Part shown: positions 17,535 through 26,716 of the stretch, piece after piece | How the letters are laid out: every line of letters starts with the position of its first letter | Position numbering within the stretch: the first letter of the stretch is position 1 | NCBI GenBank assembly: GCA_905182335.1 | Contig: CAJJBE010000001.1 | Span: 62,001-126,000 of the forward strand | Length of the DNA stretch: 64,000 bases | Source of the DNA: Flavobacteriales bacterium UBA4466 | GTDB lineage: Bacteria > Bacteroidota > Bacteroidia > Flavobacteriales_D > Crocinitomicaceae | Direction of reading: 5' to 3' | Program-made: the position numbers and the translations under genes | The notes under the pieces: model-generated | Told to the model about the DNA's origin: nothing | The model's input: only the letters and a program-made list of their open reading frames with translations | Databases searched by the model: none

Positions 17535-18107
17535 ATGCCTAAAACTAAAATAGCCATATTTGCCTCAGGAACAGGGAGTAATGCAATTAATCTAATCCGG
17601 TTTTTTAAGAACAGTAGAGCCATTGAAGTAGGCTTTGTTTTAAGCAATAACCCTGATGCGCCTGTTTTGGAGTCCGCTCAATCACTCGGGGTTAATATCA
17701 TATATCATGACAACGCCAAAGTTGCAAATGGTGAATTTCTAGTTAGCCTTTGCAAAAACAATGGTATTGACTGGATTATTCTTGCAGGTTACTTAAGGCT
17801 TATTCCGAAGGAGCTTATTTCGGCTTACTTTAATACGATGATTAATTTACACCCATCCTTACTTCCTAATTATGGAGGAAAAGGAATGTTTGGGTCAAAT
17901 GTTCACAGGGCTGTCATTGCAAATAATGAAAAAGAATCTGGAATTACGATTCATTTTGTTAACCAAGAGTTTGATAAAGGAAGGGTCATAGCACAATTTA
18001 CTTGCGAATTAAATCCCGGAGATGGTGTTTCAGAGCTTGAGCAAAAGATCAGACACTTAGAACAATCTTATTTCCCAACGGTAGTAGAAAAAACACTCTT
18101 AGGATAG
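17535..18107 (+). CDS. purN: Phosphoribosylglycinamide formyltransferase
   Basis: Transfers a formyl group from 10-formyl-tetrahydrofolate to GAR in purine synthesis. The N-terminal FASGTGSNA substrate loop, the NGIDWIILAGYLRLIP folate-site segment and the active-site HPSLLPNYGG region are seen, as is the conserved GITIHFV. Length 190 is normal. The start codon is fixed by the promoter spacing and by the family N-terminus. Confidence 0.95.
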   Translation: MPKTKIAIFASGTGSNAINLIRFFKNSRAIEVGFVLSNNPDAPVLESAQSLGVNIIYHDNAKVANGEFLVSLCKNNGIDWIILAGYLRLIPKELISAYFNTMINLHPSLLPNYGGKGMFGSNVHRAVIANNEKESGITIHFVNQEFDKGRVIAQFTCELNPGDGVSELEQKIRHLEQSYFPTVVEKTLLG

Positions 18108-18221
18108 CCCTATCAAGTTTTTTAATGGTTCCCAGGGAGTGATTTTTTAAGTGGGAGTGTTGTTCTTTGCGATTGTTTGTTGAGTCTTTGAAGGAAACCC
18201 TCTATAAGAGATAAAATAGAG

Positions 18222-19934
18222 CTACTTACCGGGAGAAAAAGATCCTGGGGAATTTGATTTTCTCTGGACAATTTGCATCCCGTATTCAAAGCTACGTTCA
18301 TTAATGACGTCCCCTTTCTTATCGTAAACCTTAAATTTTCCATGTTTCAGTCCCTCCTTATAATCTACTTCAGATATTATTTTCCCTCGTCGTGTAAATT
18401 GTTGCATCGTTCCGTGTAGCTTGCCTTTTTTATATTGAGAAATGACAGCTGGAGCCTTCCCTCCTGGATAATAAGCAATCCATTCACCATCTTTTAACCC
18501 CCGCTTATAATTTCCCGTTTCTGTCATTTTAAAATCTTTCGAAGAATAAGAAACTGAATATCCGTGAAGTTTACTTTCTATCACAACGCGATTTTTCATA
18601 AATCCATAATCAACCTTTGATTTTTTCTTAAACAGCTTATAGGTCATAACATCCTTAACCCTCTCATTTTTGAAGAATTCATCCCATTCACCCGCTTTCA
18701 TGTTATCGATATATTTGCCTTTCAACTTAACTTTTCCATTGGGATAGAATGATTTCCACTCTCCGTTTAGCTCACCTGTTTTGAAGTAAGTAGTATTTTT
18801 CAAATCACCTGTTTTCCAGTAATTATTCCATTCACCTTCTTCTTTTCCGTTCACGTATCCCCCCTCCATGAGCAAGGTCTCATCTTCATACCAAGTTCTC
18901 CAGACTCCATTTTTCAGGTCGTTATCAAATTCCCCTACCTTAAACTTTTTACCGTTTTTATAAAAGTACGACCATTCTCCCGTTTTTAAATTATCTGTAT
19001 AATGGGCTTGGTATGAAACTTCTCCTGTTGGATGCCAATATGACCAATCACCATGCTGTAAGTCATTTTTAAATGACCCTGCCATATCTTTCTTGCCCGT
19101 ATTTGTGTACCAGATCCATTCGCCATCTTTTTTACCGCTTTTGTATTTCCCTTCTACATTGACCTGACCATTGTCATAGTAATATGTGTAATCGCCTTCC
19201 AATAGACTGTTTTCATAGTGGCTTATTTTCTCTTTATCTCCTGTGTAATACGCATACTCCCACTTACCATCTTTAGCACCATCCTTGAATGACCCTTTCA
19301 GGGTCTTGTAGCCATACACACTAAACTCTTCAAAGTCGCCATCTTTAAGACCATCTTTATAATTGTACAATTCTTTAACCTGACCCGTTATGTAATGAGT
19401 AGTCAACATACCCGTTCCGCTAACAATTGTTTGGGTGTGTAGTGAGTCAGACAAATAGAATTCCCATAAGTAATTATCGGTCCCTGTAGTTTCTTCTACT
19501 GATTTAAGCAGCCCATCTCTGTAGTAATAATGCCAAGTATTAATTGCTTCATCAAGCTTATATTTTCCTTGAATTTTCAACCTTCCTGTTTCATACCACT
19601 CCAAATAAAGGCTGTCTTGACGGCCATATTTAAAGTATCCTTCCTGACGCTTTTTACCATTTGGATAAAATAAAATAACCGAACCAGAAAGCATATCTCG
19701 ATAATAATTTCTTACCTCTTCAATTTCTCCTAGACGATCATAATAGGTCCACTTACCGTGCTTCTCTCTAGTTTCTCCTAGCTCATCCCTGAAATATTTC
19801 CCTTTAGATTGGATCTGAGACTTATTGAAATCCCAATATGTGCTTTTTTGCTTGGATAGGTTTTCTTTATTAATTTCTTGTGCAAAAACTGAAAGCGAAA
19901 TAAAGAATGTGAATAGGATAGTGGAAATTCTCAT
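18222..19934 (-). CDS. YwqK-type repeat protein, secreted
   Basis: A 570-residue protein with a signal peptide (about 1-18) and then about twenty repeats of roughly 23 residues with the pattern GxWxYYxxxGxxxxxxxYxxGxxxGxW, the MORN-like YwqK repeat often labelled as an antitoxin domain by databases. The repeats run almost end to end and form an extended beta-hairpin solenoid. No toxin partner is visible nearby, so that label should not be taken as function; a cell-surface structural or binding role is more likely. Single gene. Confidence 0.82.
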   Translation of the reverse strand: MRISTILFTFFISLSVFAQEINKENLSKQKSTYWDFNKSQIQSKGKYFRDELGETREKHGKWTYYDRLGEIEEVRNYYRDMLSGSVILFYPNGKKRQEGYFKYGRQDSLYLEWYETGRLKIQGKYKLDEAINTWHYYYRDGLLKSVEETTGTDNYLWEFYLSDSLHTQTIVSGTGMLTTHYITGQVKELYNYKDGLKDGDFEEFSVYGYKTLKGSFKDGAKDGKWEYAYYTGDKEKISHYENSLLEGDYTYYYDNGQVNVEGKYKSGKKDGEWIWYTNTGKKDMAGSFKNDLQHGDWSYWHPTGEVSYQAHYTDNLKTGEWSYFYKNGKKFKVGEFDNDLKNGVWRTWYEDETLLMEGGYVNGKEEGEWNNYWKTGDLKNTTYFKTGELNGEWKSFYPNGKVKLKGKYIDNMKAGEWDEFFKNERVKDVMTYKLFKKKSKVDYGFMKNRVVIESKLHGYSVSYSSKDFKMTETGNYKRGLKDGEWIAYYPGGKAPAVISQYKKGKLHGTMQQFTRRGKIISEVDYKEGLKHGKFKVYDKKGDVINERSFEYGMQIVQRKSNSPGSFSPGK

Positions 19935-19976
19935 TTTAATTTATTTAAAAGATTATCACTGAATATCAAAACTTGA

Positions 19977-20627
19977 TTACTTTAATAACCCCATAATTCC
20001 TTGTGAAATTAATACCATTGCGAATGCTACAAAAACGATTCCAATCAAGTAGTTTAAGCCTTTAAGGAGAGGTACCGTTACTAGAGGTCGTAGACTCTTT
20101 GCCCCCAAAATTTTAAGCAAGTCCAATGAGAAAAATGTAATTACGATAGAGGTGATAAAGACAATCATGGACGTGGAAGTCCCCTCTTCTGCTGCATCTT
20201 TAGCGCCAAGTGTCATAACACTAAACCAATAAAAAACAATCATTGGATTTGCGAGATTTAATAGAAACCCCTTCAATCCAAGTAATAAATAACCCTTCAT
20301 ATTAGTATCAGGTTCAGAGCCATCTTCATGTATACAAATTCCTTGAACTTTTTTAAAGAAATTGAAGGCTCCATAACCAAAGAAAAGACACCCTCCAATA
20401 AGCCGCAATACTGAGTTGTCATCTCCCGAAGAAAGTTGTTCTACTTGATTATAGAAAACATATGCGATTAAGATATAAACGATGTCGTTCACTAAAACAC
20501 CAAGATCAAATGCTATTGCCGCTTTAATTCCCTTTCGGATACTTGTTTCTAGGAGTACGAAAAACACCGGGCCAATCATTATGCTCAGTATAAAACCTGT
20601 AACGATTCCCTTAAGTATCAAGTCCAT
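19977..20627 (-). CDS. LysE-family exporter
   Basis: Six-helix inner-membrane protein of 216 residues in the LysE/RhtB superfamily that exports amino acids or related small molecules. The N-terminal GFILSIMIGPVFFVLLETS segment is the family signature, followed by paired helices and a central NPMIVFYWFSV helix. Substrate unknown. A minus-strand box TAACTTTG at 20649-20656 provides a -7 element about 22 bases upstream. Confidence 0.88.
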   Translation of the reverse strand: MDLILKGIVTGFILSIMIGPVFFVLLETSIRKGIKAAIAFDLGVLVNDIVYILIAYVFYNQVEQLSSGDDNSVLRLIGGCLFFGYGAFNFFKKVQGICIHEDGSEPDTNMKGYLLLGLKGFLLNLANPMIVFYWFSVMTLGAKDAAEEGTSTSMIVFITSIVITFFSLDLLKILGAKSLRPLVTVPLLKGLNYLIGIVFVAFAMVLISQGIMGLLK

Positions 20628-20648
20628 ATTTGGAAGTTCATATTTTCA

Positions 20649-20656
20649 CAAAGTTA
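20649..20656 (-). promoter_or_regulatory. -7 promoter element of the LysE gene
   Basis: TAACTTTG on the minus strand is an exact TAnnTTTG match. The nearest TTTG upstream leaves only 13 bases of spacer, so the -33 element is unclear. Confidence 0.45.
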
Positions 20657-20743
20657 ACCTTTCATTTATCAAAAAAAAGGCGCCGAACAGGAAAAAAAAC
20701 ATATTGTTTTCAATGTCAGGGTGAATATTTAATTGAAGTTGTT

Positions 20744-20751
20744 TACATTTG
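20744..20751 (+). promoter_or_regulatory. -7 promoter element of the small acidic gene
   Basis: TACATTTG is an exact TAnnTTTG match, placing the transcript start near 20756 and giving a leader of about 48 bases to the ATG at 20804. It also argues that the longer reading frame beginning at 20630 is not translated from its first ATG. Confidence 0.5.
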
Positions 20752-20803
20752 TAAGCAGAGTGTCGGATATTTAGACGCCGGCCAACTAAATTATCAGTTA
20801 CAT

Positions 20804-21163
20804 ATGAAACTTGCAGCGGCAAACACAAAATTAGAGAGCATCATTAAGAACGTTGAAAAAAGCGGGATTAAAGCAGAAGGATTGGTAGAAGAGTTAAGAG
20901 GACTAAGAGAATTCGCGCTTAAAGAAAAAGACCCCCTAGTGACTAAAGTTTTACGTTTGACATATGAGTATTTAAGTGAAAAATCAACTTTTGATGTTCA
21001 AGCTCAATTCGAAGAAGACGAAGAAGAGAATGAATACCCAATCGAGATTGAAGACAATGAGAACTTTTTGTACTTATTAAACCTTTTATTACGCTCGGAT
21101 CATAAAGTTAATCGTGAAGAAATTAAAGATTACAGATCTGCACTTAAACTAGAGCTATACTAG
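20804..21163 (+). CDS. Hypothetical acidic protein
   Basis: Not recognised. The 120-codon frame gives a soluble helical protein with an N-terminal amphipathic region, a Glu/Asp-rich central stretch (about residues 68-90, EEDEEENE) and a helical C-terminus with RSDHKVNREE. The ATG at 20804 is chosen because the longer frame would overlap the LysE gene and its promoter, and because a -7 element lies at 20744. Strong terminator downstream, so it is a real transcription unit. Confidence 0.7.
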   Translation: MKLAAANTKLESIIKNVEKSGIKAEGLVEELRGLREFALKEKDPLVTKVLRLTYEYLSEKSTFDVQAQFEEDEEENEYPIEIEDNENFLYLLNLLLRSDHKVNREEIKDYRSALKLELY

Positions 21164-21185
21164 GATCTCTCTTTTTAAAGATTAG

Positions 21186-21212
21186 AAGCTACTCGCCTGA
21201 GTAGCTTTTTTT
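21186..21212 (+). terminator. Intrinsic terminator of the small acidic gene
   Basis: Perfect 9-bp stem AAGCTACTC (21186-21194) with GAGTAGCTT (21199-21207), loop GCCT, and a T-run. Confidence 0.9.
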
Positions 21213-21328
21213 GTCTTTTTTCAAACTTCACCCAACCTCATCAAGACAAAACACGTCTTAATAACAAATATTGACATTCTGGTTTGTACAATATTTTGGT
21301 TTTATTTTCCTTGCATGTACCTGAAAAA

Positions 21329-24145
21329 TTAATCACAATATTGACAGTATGAATAATACTGACTCGTGTCATGAGCAAACGGAATTTTCTCATCATACAT
21401 TTCCGATAAGATTCTTCCAATATATTTTGGGAAGTTATCTACAACCTCTTCTAAATCGTTCTTCTTAGTGTCTAAGACAAATGGTTCATTATTTCCAGAA
21501 ATAAACGAGATGATGCTTGAAGTTGGAAGTACGTTATGTTTATGCTTATACAAAAACGCATATTGAATTAATTGTAAAACGTGTTTTCGGGCTCCAAGTG
21601 TCTGAGTAATATTTTGTTCATTGGTATCCATTGCTCTAAATTCTACATCCTCATTTTTCACCTTTCCTGATTTATAATCGATAATTCTAATTTGATCACC
21701 AACACGATCAATTCTATCAATAAACCCTCTAAGATTGACTTCTTTCACTTCGCCGTTTACTTCTACAGGTATTAAAGCGCTATACTCTTGCTCTAAAGCC
21801 TCAATAAACACTAGTTCTCGTTGTTCTGATAAGAACTTAATCTCTGACTTCAAAAAGCGTTCCGTTAGCTCAATAGCCATTTGATAAGTCAATAGGTTTT
21901 TACCTTTCATAAATGAATCCCGATCTCCATTGAAGTGTTCCATGAATTTATGATGCATAACAATCTTAGACGCCTTCAACATTTTTTCAACATCAAACGA
22001 AGTGATGTTTACTGGCGTCGGAGTGCGCTTATTTCCTTGCTTATCAAGTCGTGCAAATGGCGTATATAATTCTTCTAATGTGTCATGAATGAACGTGCCG
22101 AACGTACTGTTTTCAATTTCCTCTTCCACCGAATCAGCTTCCCCAAAATCCATCACATATCGGAAATAGAAATCTAGTGGACACGTCACATATTTTTTAA
22201 ACATGGATGCTGACGCTGACTTTAGCAACAATGTGTCTAGTCGAGTCTTAATCTCCCTAGTTTTGATAATCTCCTTGAGCATTTCTTCCTTCTCTGCATC
22301 TAGAGAATAAATTTTCTTTTGAATTTTTATATTTGGATTAAATCGACTTAATTCCATTTCGATTTGCATCAAATAACGACTTGGCTCACTGCTTCCAATT
22401 GATTCATTTGCACTGCAATAGGTAACATAAAAATCCTCACAATGATGTAAGAGGCGATAGAAATGATGTGCAAATAGCCCTTGTTTCTCTCTTGGGGTTG
22501 GTAAGCCAAGATAACGACGTAAGTCCATCGGAATCATTGTTTGCATTGAATTGGTTGGCGGTAATTCTCCTTCATTCATCCCAACGCAAATTATACGTTT
22601 AAAATCAAGCCCACGCGTCTCTAAAAGCCCCATAATTTGTAGTCCATTCATCGGATTACCATGATAGGCAATGCTCTTCATTCCCCAGTGCTGGTTAAAT
22701 AAGTTCTTAAATGATTTTAAGCTCATTTCAGGGATTCCTTCTTCGATGATATTCTGATAGTCAACCAATGAATGATCAAAACACTCTATTACTGCCTTTT
22801 CAAAGGCTGCTTCTTTTTCCAAACTAGCATAGATTAACGTATTTATTTTACGAATTTCAATAATTGCATTCTTCCAATCGCCTCTCCAGTTAGAAGTAAG
22901 TAAAAGCAATATTTTCTTGGACAACTCTCCCAATGCTAAACTCTCTGGGTTTAAAAAAATTTTATTCTGCCGTATTACATTTTGCTCGACATCAATTAAG
23001 TGTTTTTTCTCTTCCTCATTAATAATTCCAAGTAAAAAAGGATGATTCCAGAAATTCTGAAGATCATTGAAATAGATGGCCTTTGTTTTAAATCGAATTT
23101 TATTCTCTTGTATTGAAAAAATTAAATCGACCCATGTTCGAACCGCAGTATTTCGAATAGGCAACCCCAAAGTAATATTTGCCTTACCAATGTTCCGCGG
23201 TAAATTCTTCAGAATAGACCCAATTAAAGTCTCATCTGCCAATAAGAGTAATGTTTCATCAATCTCTTCTTCTGAAAGGCCTTTAAGAATTGTGGATGCT
23301 ACTTTAACCTGTCCAGTATTCTGAGCACATTCAATCATCTGAACATTCATCTCCTTATGCGAAAGCTCATCTTCGATAAAATTCAATTTCTTCCCATCCA
23401 GCGTATTAGATAATTGACGTAAAAAGCTTCCTGCTTCATGTGATTTATTCTTCCAATAATAATCATCCGCATTAATTATTATATGCGCTCGACCCATTTG
23501 GTCTAGCTGTTTCAATACAGACAATTCTGCTTTCGACAATGCGTTAAATCCAGCAAATAAAAACTGCCGTTTTTTGTCTTCTTTAAATAGAATATCAATG
23601 TTACTTGTCAAGTATTTGAATGCCTTCCCGGTATAGCAAACCCCTGATTTTTCTAGTGATTTATTCAATGCTTTGTAATATCCTGGAAGCCGGTCCCAAA
23701 ACTCCATAAATCGTTTTTGACTATCCGTAAGTTCAGCTTCGCCAAAACTCCACTGTTCAATTTCTTTAATGTCGGCCAAATTTCGGAAAACCTGATCTGC
23801 ATCTAACAAATAACGATCAATTTCATTGTAGTCTGAAAGTAGAATGTTTCCCCATGTCAAAAACTCATCAAATGAGTGATCTTCAACCGTTTTTGCCTCC
23901 TTTAATTGAATTTCAAACAAACGCAATAGCGCACGTGTATTATCGATTACGGTGTCTTTGCTATACGCTTTTACCCAACGATCCATCGTGATAATCTCAG
24001 GAGCGATGATTGGTTTTCCGTATGACTGAAACAAGGCAGAAGTCAAATATTTCTTTGCCCGTTCAGAAGGTAGAACTATCGTTAAATACTGTAACTCAAT
24101 CTTTTCTTCTAAAATATAATTTGCTACTTTTTCAATGAAATTCAT
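21329..24145 (-). CDS. PD-(D/E)XK nuclease family protein, AddB/RexB-like
   Basis: Large protein of 938 residues with the layout of AddB: a helicase-like N-terminal half with degenerate motifs and a C-terminal RecB-type nuclease. The nuclease shows FGTFIHDTLEELY, GFIDRIDRVGDQ and the catalytic IIDYKSGKVK. A cysteine before the nuclease (KYVTCPLDF) and two at the end (CQYC) are three of the four expected iron-sulphur ligands; the protein stops one residue after the second. An AddA/RecB-like helicase partner is not in the window. It starts one base after the stop of the AAA/DUF4143 gene. Likely role: repair of double-strand breaks. Confidence 0.85.
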   Translation of the reverse strand: MNFIEKVANYILEEKIELQYLTIVLPSERAKKYLTSALFQSYGKPIIAPEIITMDRWVKAYSKDTVIDNTRALLRLFEIQLKEAKTVEDHSFDEFLTWGNILLSDYNEIDRYLLDADQVFRNLADIKEIEQWSFGEAELTDSQKRFMEFWDRLPGYYKALNKSLEKSGVCYTGKAFKYLTSNIDILFKEDKKRQFLFAGFNALSKAELSVLKQLDQMGRAHIIINADDYYWKNKSHEAGSFLRQLSNTLDGKKLNFIEDELSHKEMNVQMIECAQNTGQVKVASTILKGLSEEEIDETLLLLADETLIGSILKNLPRNIGKANITLGLPIRNTAVRTWVDLIFSIQENKIRFKTKAIYFNDLQNFWNHPFLLGIINEEEKKHLIDVEQNVIRQNKIFLNPESLALGELSKKILLLLTSNWRGDWKNAIIEIRKINTLIYASLEKEAAFEKAVIECFDHSLVDYQNIIEEGIPEMSLKSFKNLFNQHWGMKSIAYHGNPMNGLQIMGLLETRGLDFKRIICVGMNEGELPPTNSMQTMIPMDLRRYLGLPTPREKQGLFAHHFYRLLHHCEDFYVTYCSANESIGSSEPSRYLMQIEMELSRFNPNIKIQKKIYSLDAEKEEMLKEIIKTREIKTRLDTLLLKSASASMFKKYVTCPLDFYFRYVMDFGEADSVEEEIENSTFGTFIHDTLEELYTPFARLDKQGNKRTPTPVNITSFDVEKMLKASKIVMHHKFMEHFNGDRDSFMKGKNLLTYQMAIELTERFLKSEIKFLSEQRELVFIEALEQEYSALIPVEVNGEVKEVNLRGFIDRIDRVGDQIRIIDYKSGKVKNEDVEFRAMDTNEQNITQTLGARKHVLQLIQYAFLYKHKHNVLPTSSIISFISGNNEPFVLDTKKNDLEEVVDNFPKYIGRILSEMYDEKIPFAHDTSQYYSYCQYCD

Positions 24146-24146
24146 C

Positions 24147-25268
24147 TTAGTTTTTTTGGGTTAAAAATTTCCAGTAGGTAGCACGATTTATGACCGAGAT
24201 TGTTGCTTCAGGATAAGCATCACTAAAACTCTTTGGGAACTTCACTTTTTTTCTTTTTTCCCAGTCAGTTTTATATGCTACAGTAGTATCATTTCCTATC
24301 TCTAAGAAATCTATTTGTTGATTTGTATGTGTTTTCCAGAAGTAAATTTTTTTTGGGATATGATTCATTTTTATCCACTTAAGACGATTAGCAATCACAT
24401 AATTTCGCCATAATTCATTCATGTCATTTCTTAAAAATGTAGGATTAAAATTACTAATCAATACATTCCGAACGCCATTATCTGCGAAGTAAACGACATT
24501 TGATTTTTTCAATTCATACCGATGTCCATTATGGTATGATGGAATGCGATATAGTATAAACGCATCTTCCAATAAATAGATATATCGCTCTACAGTTTCG
24601 TTATCTAACCCACATCGTTCTGCAATATCATTATACGAAACTGTATCGCCAATATTGAATGCTAAAAGTTGCAGCATTCGCATTAACTTATCGCCTTTAT
24701 TGATTCGCTCCTCACCACTAAGATTAGTAAAAATTGCATCTTGGATAATCTCGCGCAACTTAGTTTCAGCCATTTCTAAATCAGCTAAAACTTCCGGGTA
24801 ATTCCCATAAATTAATCGCTCTTCTAACAGGCGTTCTTCTTCGACTAAACCGAAATGCTGAGCAGACTCATAAAACGACGGAGCAAAAAGATTAATCTCC
24901 AGTTCCTTCCTTCTCAGAACGTCCAATAATTCAGGCTCCAATTTTGGTCGAAATGAGCAACAGAAAATGACTGTAGCTTTGATTTCTCCAATCAAAACTG
25001 ATTGCACTATTTGACCTAAGTTATTTAAATATTGAGCCTCGTGTAAGACAACAGTACCTGGCGTGTTGTTCAGAAGCGAATAATCTTCGATTAATCGCTT
25101 TTTGGTTACTTTATTCGAACAATCCATTGAGACAAACATCTCCTTAAATTCAACCAAAACATCTTCTATAATTTTTCGCTTCCCCACTTTACGGGGACCT
25201 TGAATAAACAATAGCCTATTCGACTTCAATTTGTCTTGAATATGCTGCTTCTGTATACGTGGGATCAT
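24147..25268 (-). CDS. AAA/DUF4143-family protein with altered Walker motifs
   Basis: A 373-residue member of the ATP-binding AAA_14 plus DUF4143 family. The usual Walker A GPRxxGKT reads GPRKVGKRK, with Arg where Ser/Thr binds magnesium, and the Walker B LDE reads VVLHEAQ, with His replacing the Asp. The C-terminal DUF4143 part, including a winged-helix-like segment and a YFWKTHTNQQIDFLE nuclease-like region, is present. So the fold is kept while ATPase activity is probably lost. The ATG at 25268 is chosen over a TTG at 25286 because that TTG lies inside the promoter box TATTTTTG. It leads addB, one base apart. Confidence 0.82.
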   Translation of the reverse strand: MIPRIQKQHIQDKLKSNRLLFIQGPRKVGKRKIIEDVLVEFKEMFVSMDCSNKVTKKRLIEDYSLLNNTPGTVVLHEAQYLNNLGQIVQSVLIGEIKATVIFCCSFRPKLEPELLDVLRRKELEINLFAPSFYESAQHFGLVEEERLLEERLIYGNYPEVLADLEMAETKLREIIQDAIFTNLSGEERINKGDKLMRMLQLLAFNIGDTVSYNDIAERCGLDNETVERYIYLLEDAFILYRIPSYHNGHRYELKKSNVVYFADNGVRNVLISNFNPTFLRNDMNELWRNYVIANRLKWIKMNHIPKKIYFWKTHTNQQIDFLEIGNDTTVAYKTDWEKRKKVKFPKSFSDAYPEATISVINRATYWKFLTQKN

Positions 25269-25283
25269 CAATCGTACTTTTAT

Positions 25284-25291
25284 CAAAAATA
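25284..25291 (-). promoter_or_regulatory. -7 promoter element of the AAA/DUF4143-addB operon
   Basis: TATTTTTG on the minus strand matches TAnnTTTG exactly and lies 15 bases before the ATG at 25268, giving a leader of roughly 11 bases. It overlaps the alternative TTG start, which rules that start out if the promoter is real. Confidence 0.5.
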
Positions 25292-25346
25292 GTATTAAAT
25301 CGCTTATAAATACTGAATATTGCGATTAACTATATTTAATATTCCC

Positions 25347-26582
25347 CTAAGAAATAATTAATCGCTCGATGAGCTGGTCTCCAAAGGAATATGGAATATA
25401 CGCTAAACTTGGAATCTGCTTTGTAATTAATATTGGCGTTGTCTTCCCTAATGAAATTGTACCATGCGTTTCTGATAAGTCCATTGCATAAGCCGCGTTA
25501 ATTGTAAGCGCATTCAAAGCTTCTTCAGGTGTCATCTTCATCTTTACACAGGCTAGTGACCATACAAAGGCTAAATTGCCGCTAGGAGTGCTCCCGGGAT
25601 TAAAATCACTTGCAAGAGCTACGGGTAAATCATTCTCCATTAGCCTTCTTGCATCTCCAAAAGGAATAGAAAGAAAATGAGAGCAGCTCGGTAATATGGT
25701 TGCAATAGTATCAGAACCTTTAAGAGCATCAATATCATCTTCAGAAATCTCTTCCATATGATCCACAGACAATGCATTGAGTTCAACCGCCTTACGAACG
25801 CCACCAATTGCTGAGAATTGATTCACATGAACCTTTGGGCGTAACCCGTGTTTAATACCCGCTTGTAAAATTTGAAACATCTCCTCTACAGAGAAATAGT
25901 TTCGTTCACAAAAGACATCAATAAAATCTGCGAGACCTTCTTTCTCAATTTGAGGTAACATCTCATTGATGATTTGATCAATATAGCCTTGATGGTTTTC
26001 TTTAAACTCTAAAGGAAAGGCATGCGCACCTAAAAATGTCGCTTTAATCGCAATCCCACTTTCCGCTTTGATACGTTTGATCACGCGTAGCGTTTTCAGC
26101 TCTGCGCCAACTGTTAATCCGTAACCTGATTTAATTTCAAGAGCACCCGTTCCACCAGACTTCAATTTATCGACACGTTCCATCGCATGATTAAACAATT
26201 CTTCTTCTGACATTTCTTGCAGTTTTTGAGCAGAATTTAAAATTCCTCCTCCTCGAATTGCAATATCCTCATAGCTCAATCCTTTAATTCTATCTACAAA
26301 TTCTTCTTCTCTTGATTGCGCAAAAACAGTATGTGTGTGAGAATCACAAAAAGCAGGTAGCACAAACTTTCCTTCAGCATCAATAACTTCTAAATTTCGC
26401 CAATCGGTAATCCCTCCCCATTCTGCCATTGAGCCATAGGCAACAATAATACCATTCTCCAATGCCAAAAAAGCATTTTCTAAGATCGGAAGTTTTTTCA
26501 TTTCTTCGCCTTTTCGAACCTTTGGTAAATCTTCGCCAAACTGAACGAGCCCTTTGATGTTTTTAATCAGAATCTTACTCAT
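25347..26582 (-). CDS. hutI: Imidazolonepropionase
   Basis: Amidohydrolase of histidine degradation that opens imidazolonepropionate to formiminoglutamate. Metal ligands are seen in the first HTH of FCDSHTHTVF, in the AHAFPLEFKEN segment, and in KVHVNQFSAIGG; the later ASDFNPGSTP carries the catalytic Asp. Length 411 is normal. Other hut genes are not in the window, so it acts with enzymes encoded elsewhere. Confidence 0.93.
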   Translation of the reverse strand: MSKILIKNIKGLVQFGEDLPKVRKGEEMKKLPILENAFLALENGIIVAYGSMAEWGGITDWRNLEVIDAEGKFVLPAFCDSHTHTVFAQSREEEFVDRIKGLSYEDIAIRGGGILNSAQKLQEMSEEELFNHAMERVDKLKSGGTGALEIKSGYGLTVGAELKTLRVIKRIKAESGIAIKATFLGAHAFPLEFKENHQGYIDQIINEMLPQIEKEGLADFIDVFCERNYFSVEEMFQILQAGIKHGLRPKVHVNQFSAIGGVRKAVELNALSVDHMEEISEDDIDALKGSDTIATILPSCSHFLSIPFGDARRLMENDLPVALASDFNPGSTPSGNLAFVWSLACVKMKMTPEEALNALTINAAYAMDLSETHGTISLGKTTPILITKQIPSLAYIPYSFGDQLIERLIIS

Positions 26583-26647
26583 AGCATTACAATTTTAGGT
26601 AAAATGATTGATTTGCTCGGGTACTTCATGAATTATTTATAAACTCC

Positions 26648-26677
26648 TTTGCGATTTAAAGAAAATGGCTAACTTCG
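26648..26677 (+). promoter_or_regulatory. Promoter of tRNA-Leu
   Basis: TTTG (26648-26651), 18-base spacer, TAACTTCG (26670-26677, one mismatch to TAnnTTTG). Transcription would start near 26682, about 35 bases before the mature tRNA. Confidence 0.55.
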
Positions 26678-26716
26678 CACCCGCAATATAAACTACACCA
26701 AAAATAGTATTGTGAT

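Noticed and set aside
18122..18343. Short minus-strand frame at the end of the YwqK-repeat gene
   Set aside because: Shifted frame of the real gene's 3' end with no own promoter or family features.
20630..20803. Longer N-terminus of the small acidic protein
   Set aside because: Overlaps the opposite LysE promoter and lacks continuity; a -7 element at 20744 implies the start at 20804.
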